Shown here in pieces: positions 6,051 to 7,600 of a stretch of DNA of 7,600 bases. Source of the DNA: DAITAZ01 sp036824045 (lineage in GTDB: Bacteria; Pseudomonadota; Gammaproteobacteria; Burkholderiales; Rhodocyclaceae); contig DAITAZ010000073.1 of NCBI GenBank assembly GCA_036824045.1, forward strand, positions 1 to 7,600, read 5' to 3'. The translations under genes and the position numbers were made by a program. The number at the start of each line of letters is the position of its first letter. Position 1 is the first letter of the stretch. The notes below the pieces were generated by a model, which made no database searches, was not told the origin of the DNA, and saw only the letters and a program-made list of their open reading frames with translations.

Positions 6051-6251
6051 CACAGCGAGCCCCAGCACCAAAATGCAAAAAAACGAACAGGGCCAGTGCC
6101 CCAGGAGCGAAGACTGCTGACAGCACGCGTCCTGCCCACACGACGAGTTTCAGCATGGGAACCCCCTTTGATGAAACAGCGGGCGGCGGGCGCGGGCCCT
6201 TATGCGATCTGCGATGGTCACGGCGCGACGGCTTTCGATACACGCCCTTCT

Positions 6252-6268
6252 GACCATATCCCATGGTC
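6252..6268. promoter_or_regulatory. Inverted repeat upstream of the HIRAN gene, possible operator
   Basis: GACCAT-ATCCC-ATGGTC has perfect 6-bp arms and lies 66 bases before the HIRAN ATG. It could be a dimeric repressor site, but no promoter boxes could be placed around it with confidence. Confidence 0.25.
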
Positions 6269-6321
6269 GGAGGCTCAGCCAGTGAGCTACCGGAGGGATA
6301 CGCTGATGCGTGTGAGAGAAC

Positions 6322-6326
6322 GGAGG
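6322..6326 (+). promoter_or_regulatory. Ribosome binding site of the HIRAN gene
   Basis: A perfect GGAGG core lies seven bases before ATG 6334. This decides the start in favour of the reading with the twin-arginine signal. Confidence 0.65.
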
Positions 6327-6333
6327 AACGATC

Positions 6334-6843
6334 ATGCGCAGACGCGGATTCCTGTATCGCCTGCCGGCCCTGCTGGGGCTGGGGGTCAGTGCGCCACAGG
6401 CCCTGGCCGGGCTGGAGGACCATGTGGAGTCGCAACGCACGCCGTTGGCTGGCGTCCTGAACCGGGAGGGTGAAGGCGAAGCGCCACGCCCCTCGTTGGT
6501 GGAAGGGGCGCCGGTTCCTGCCCCGGCCCGCCCCGAACGCCGTGTAGAGTTGCAGCGTTCGCCGGTGGCCGGCTTCCAGTATCACGAGGGCGAGGCGGTG
6601 TGGCTGTTATTGGCCGAGGGTTCGTCGGTGGACCTGGTGCGCGAGCCGGAAAATACCTACGACGGCCGCGCGGTGCGCGTGGACTGGCAGGGCCACAAGC
6701 TGGGCTATCTGCCGCGGGTGGAAAACGCGGCGGTCAGCCATTTACTGGACGGGGGTGAGCGGCTTGCGGCTCGCATCGCAGCTCTGCACCAGAGCAGCAA
6801 CCCCTGGCAGCGGGTGGAAGTAGCGGTGGAACTGATGGTGTGA
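6334..6843 (+). CDS. Exported HIRAN-domain protein with twin-arginine signal
   Basis: This protein has 169 residues. The start MRRRGFLYRL fits a twin-arginine motif (RR-G-FL), followed by a hydrophobic core PALLGLGVSA and a cleavage-like APQALA-G, so the mature protein (from about residue 26) should be folded in the cytoplasm and exported by Tat. Residues about 70-169 are a HIRAN domain: ELQRSPVAGFQYHEGE, then LVREPENTYDGRAVRV, then KLGYLPRVENAAVSHLL. HIRAN domains bind single-stranded DNA 3' ends in HLTF-type helicases; in exported single-domain bacterial proteins their job is not known to me. Residues 30-61 repeat residues 70-99 at about half of positions (VE-QR-P-AG and EGE), a partial internal duplication. 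The next gene starts 3 bases after the TGA, suggesting a shared message. Confidence 0.85.
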   Translation: MRRRGFLYRLPALLGLGVSAPQALAGLEDHVESQRTPLAGVLNREGEGEAPRPSLVEGAPVPAPARPERRVELQRSPVAGFQYHEGEAVWLLLAEGSSVDLVREPENTYDGRAVRVDWQGHKLGYLPRVENAAVSHLLDGGERLAARIAALHQSSNPWQRVEVAVELMV

Positions 6844-6846
6844 GCG

Positions 6847-7103
6847 ATGCTCCAGCGTCACATCAAGCTGCACATTCTGGCCGGAAGCGGCTGTGCGAAC
6901 GACGAGCCGGGGTTGAAACTGCCGGTCCGTCCGCTGGCGCGGCTACGCACGGCGGAGTTGCGCATCCTGTCCGGCGGCACGCCGCCGGGCAACCGGGCAA
7001 CGCCATCGATGCGGCATTGCGCCAGTGGACAGCTGTTGGCTTCATCCTGGCCGTCCTGACGGCTGTGGGGGCCAAGTGGTTGGCGTCTGCGCTGTGGTAT
7101 TGA
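6847..7103 (+). pseudogene. Small tail-anchored membrane protein gene, frameshifted by an 8-bp duplication
   Basis: ATG 6847 follows the HIRAN stop by three bases. Its frame encodes MLQRHIKLHILAGSGCANDE, PGLKLPVRPLARLRTAEL and RILSGGTPPGN with good codon bias, then meets CCGGGCAA twice in a row (6985-6992, 6993-7000) and is thrown out of frame, ending at 7057-7059. Removing one copy joins it to AIDAALRQWTAVGFILAVLT, AVGAKWLASALWY and the TGA at 7101-7103. This gives an 82-residue protein with one C-terminal membrane helix. I recognise no family. Position and spacing suggest it is made with the exported HIRAN protein and may anchor or accompany it at the membrane; that is inference. As written, the membrane helix is lost. 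Confidence 0.6.
6985..7000 (+). repeat. Exact 8-bp tandem duplication
   Basis: CCGGGCAACCGGGCAA is two exact copies of an 8-mer. The change of length by eight, not a multiple of three, accounts fully for the frame change in the small gene at 6847. Duplications of this kind arise by slipped-strand replication and can revert. Confidence 0.9.
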
Positions 7104-7428
7104 ATGGTTCCGGGTTCAGCTTCGTCGCCGCATTGCCCCTGCTACGGGTGTAGGTCCCACCTGTCAGGCCCCTTGTTTGACGACGGCCTCCAGGCAGGAT
7201 GCGCGACACGTGTTGTGTGATTCCTGCCGGCAGCCATTGGTCGTCCCACCTCTGGAAGTGCCTGTCTTCCACGAACGGCAGTTGGTACGAGGCATGGCGC
7301 TCCATGCCGCTAGAGCGCACCATGGTCCTGGCGTTGCCCCCTGAGGGTGCCAACGATCCAGCCGCGCGGTCAGCAGGCTCACCAAGTCGGTGATGGAGCA
7401 GGGTCGAGCGCCGCTGTGCCCCGAGTTC
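7104..7428. other. Stretch without an assignable gene
   Basis: No plus-strand frame here has a start, ribosome site and consistent codon bias, and I see no RNA gene, transposase or tandem repeat. The only candidate is the minus-strand open frame described separately. Confidence 0.4.
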
Positions 7429-7508
7429 CGCGAGCAACTCCCGCATTTCAAAGGCAAGCTGTTCAAGAAGCCGGAAGCCTTGCCGCTGGGGCGCAAGCAG
7501 ATTGCCCT
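7429..7508 (+). pseudogene. Fragment of a second MmeI-like restriction gene
   Basis: These 80 bases match 1223-1302 of the large restriction gene at 68 positions without gaps. In the matching frame they read EQLPHFKGKLFKKPEALPLG and RKQIAL, against AQLPRFNGKLFKQREALPLE and REQIAL. The similarity ends sharply on both sides: upstream sequence is unrelated, and downstream the conserved AARADWAEVEPAIFGSLLE block is absent. The fragment comes from the helical spacer before the methylase and has no catalytic residues. It is a relic of a diverged second copy, lost by deletion or moved here by recombination. Confidence 0.75.
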
Positions 7509-7600
7509 TTGCCTCGCTGGCCGGGTCGTTCAATTGCGCTATCTCCCCCCTCACCTGCTTGGCGTTTTCGCCAGTTCTCCCGGATAGGCCCTGCCCGGCA

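Larger units (their letters stand above)
5662..6156 (-). other. Doubtful small membrane protein reading frame running into a repeat
   Basis: From ATG 6156, with AAGGGGG about six bases before it, the minus strand encodes MLKLVVWAGRVLSAVFAPGA followed by LALFVFLHFGAGARCAQTA, a convincing membrane helix. The next codons are the dispersed repeat at 5949-6050 (SMKVMSVSLSL...), and the frame then overlaps vapB in another frame before stopping at 5662-5664. Only the first 37 or so residues (6156-6046) could be original. It may be a small membrane gene whose end was replaced when the repeat inserted, or a chance frame. No other gene is seen in 5923-6333. Confidence 0.2.
7042..7599 (-). other. Open minus-strand frame entering from the right edge, coding status unknown
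   Basis: The minus frame is open from 7599 to a stop at 7042-7044. Two parts look protein-like: NAKQVRGEIAQLNDPASEAK near 7565-7507, and ERHASYQLPFVEDRHFQRWD followed by DQWLPAGITQHVSRIL near 7313-7206. The middle runs antisense across the MmeI-like fragment at 7429-7508, and the end runs antisense over the small gene at 6847, both of which argue against one intact gene. Long antisense frames are common in GC-rich DNA. I recognise no family. It might hold two separate remnants. Confidence 0.15.

Noticed and set aside
6306..6473. ATG 6306 with a GGAGGG before it, a possible leader peptide for the HIRAN gene
   Set aside because: The ribosome site is good, but the peptide (MRVRERRNDHAQ...) overlaps the HIRAN gene in another frame with no codon bias and no attenuator-like structure. 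A short non-functional initiation is more likely.
5662..6585. Minus-strand open frame of 307 codons across the vapB region and HIRAN start
   Set aside because: It overlaps vapB in another frame and is antisense to the HIRAN signal sequence. Only the part after ATG 6156 has any protein character, and this is listed separately at low confidence.

Overview
The window is GC-rich and shows the strongly G/C-biased third codon positions of a high-GC proteobacterium. A beta- or gammaproteobacterium is the best guess, from the LysR tail, the VIPAKAGIQ-type repeats and the AbrB-type VapBC pair. This is an inference from style, not a taxonomic call. A run of ten N shows that it comes from a scaffolded draft assembly. 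The content is accessory: a single-chain restriction-modification gene, a toxin-antitoxin pair, small membrane proteins, gene remnants and several families of dispersed repeats.

Layout. Bases 1-75 are the end of a LysR-type regulator. Bases 76-234 hold the tail of what looks like a lost antitoxin gene. Bases 323-3980 are one very large MmeI-like (type IIL) restriction-methylation protein. It is broken in this sequence only by the N gap, and the two sides of the gap share GCT and join in frame. It carries two palindromic repeats read as protein, and its C-terminus may continue to 4041 through a slip in a G run. Bases 4130-4657 hold an unrecognised gene in four pieces; adding one C at each of three C runs joins them. 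Bases 4658-4809 are a dispersed repeat with a very strong hairpin. Bases 4902-5096 encode a small two-helix membrane protein.

On the minus strand, 5864-5236 is a vapB-vapC pair with a 4-base overlap, a recognisable promoter and a palindrome over its -10 box. A second copy of the 4658 repeat lies at 5949-6050. On the plus strand, 6334-6843 encodes a HIRAN-domain protein with a twin-arginine export signal and a duplicated piece of its domain. It is followed after 3 bases by a small tail-anchored protein gene disrupted by an exact 8-bp tandem duplication. The right end (7104-7600) has no clear intact gene but holds an 80-bp piece, about 85% identical to the MmeI-like gene, left from a second copy.

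How the parts relate. The MmeI-like protein should both cut and methylate DNA, so it needs no partner, and none is visible. VapBC is a self-contained stabilising or stress module. The HIRAN protein and the small membrane protein look like one transcription unit acting at the cell envelope. The many frameshifts and remnants point to either an eroding defence or mobile-element island or to homopolymer errors in a draft assembly. The 8-bp duplication and the MmeI remnant are real-looking decay; the three single-C gaps are equally compatible with sequencing error. I found no clearly new multi-gene system. The least ordinary feature is the exported HIRAN protein with its internal duplication and its linked membrane protein.
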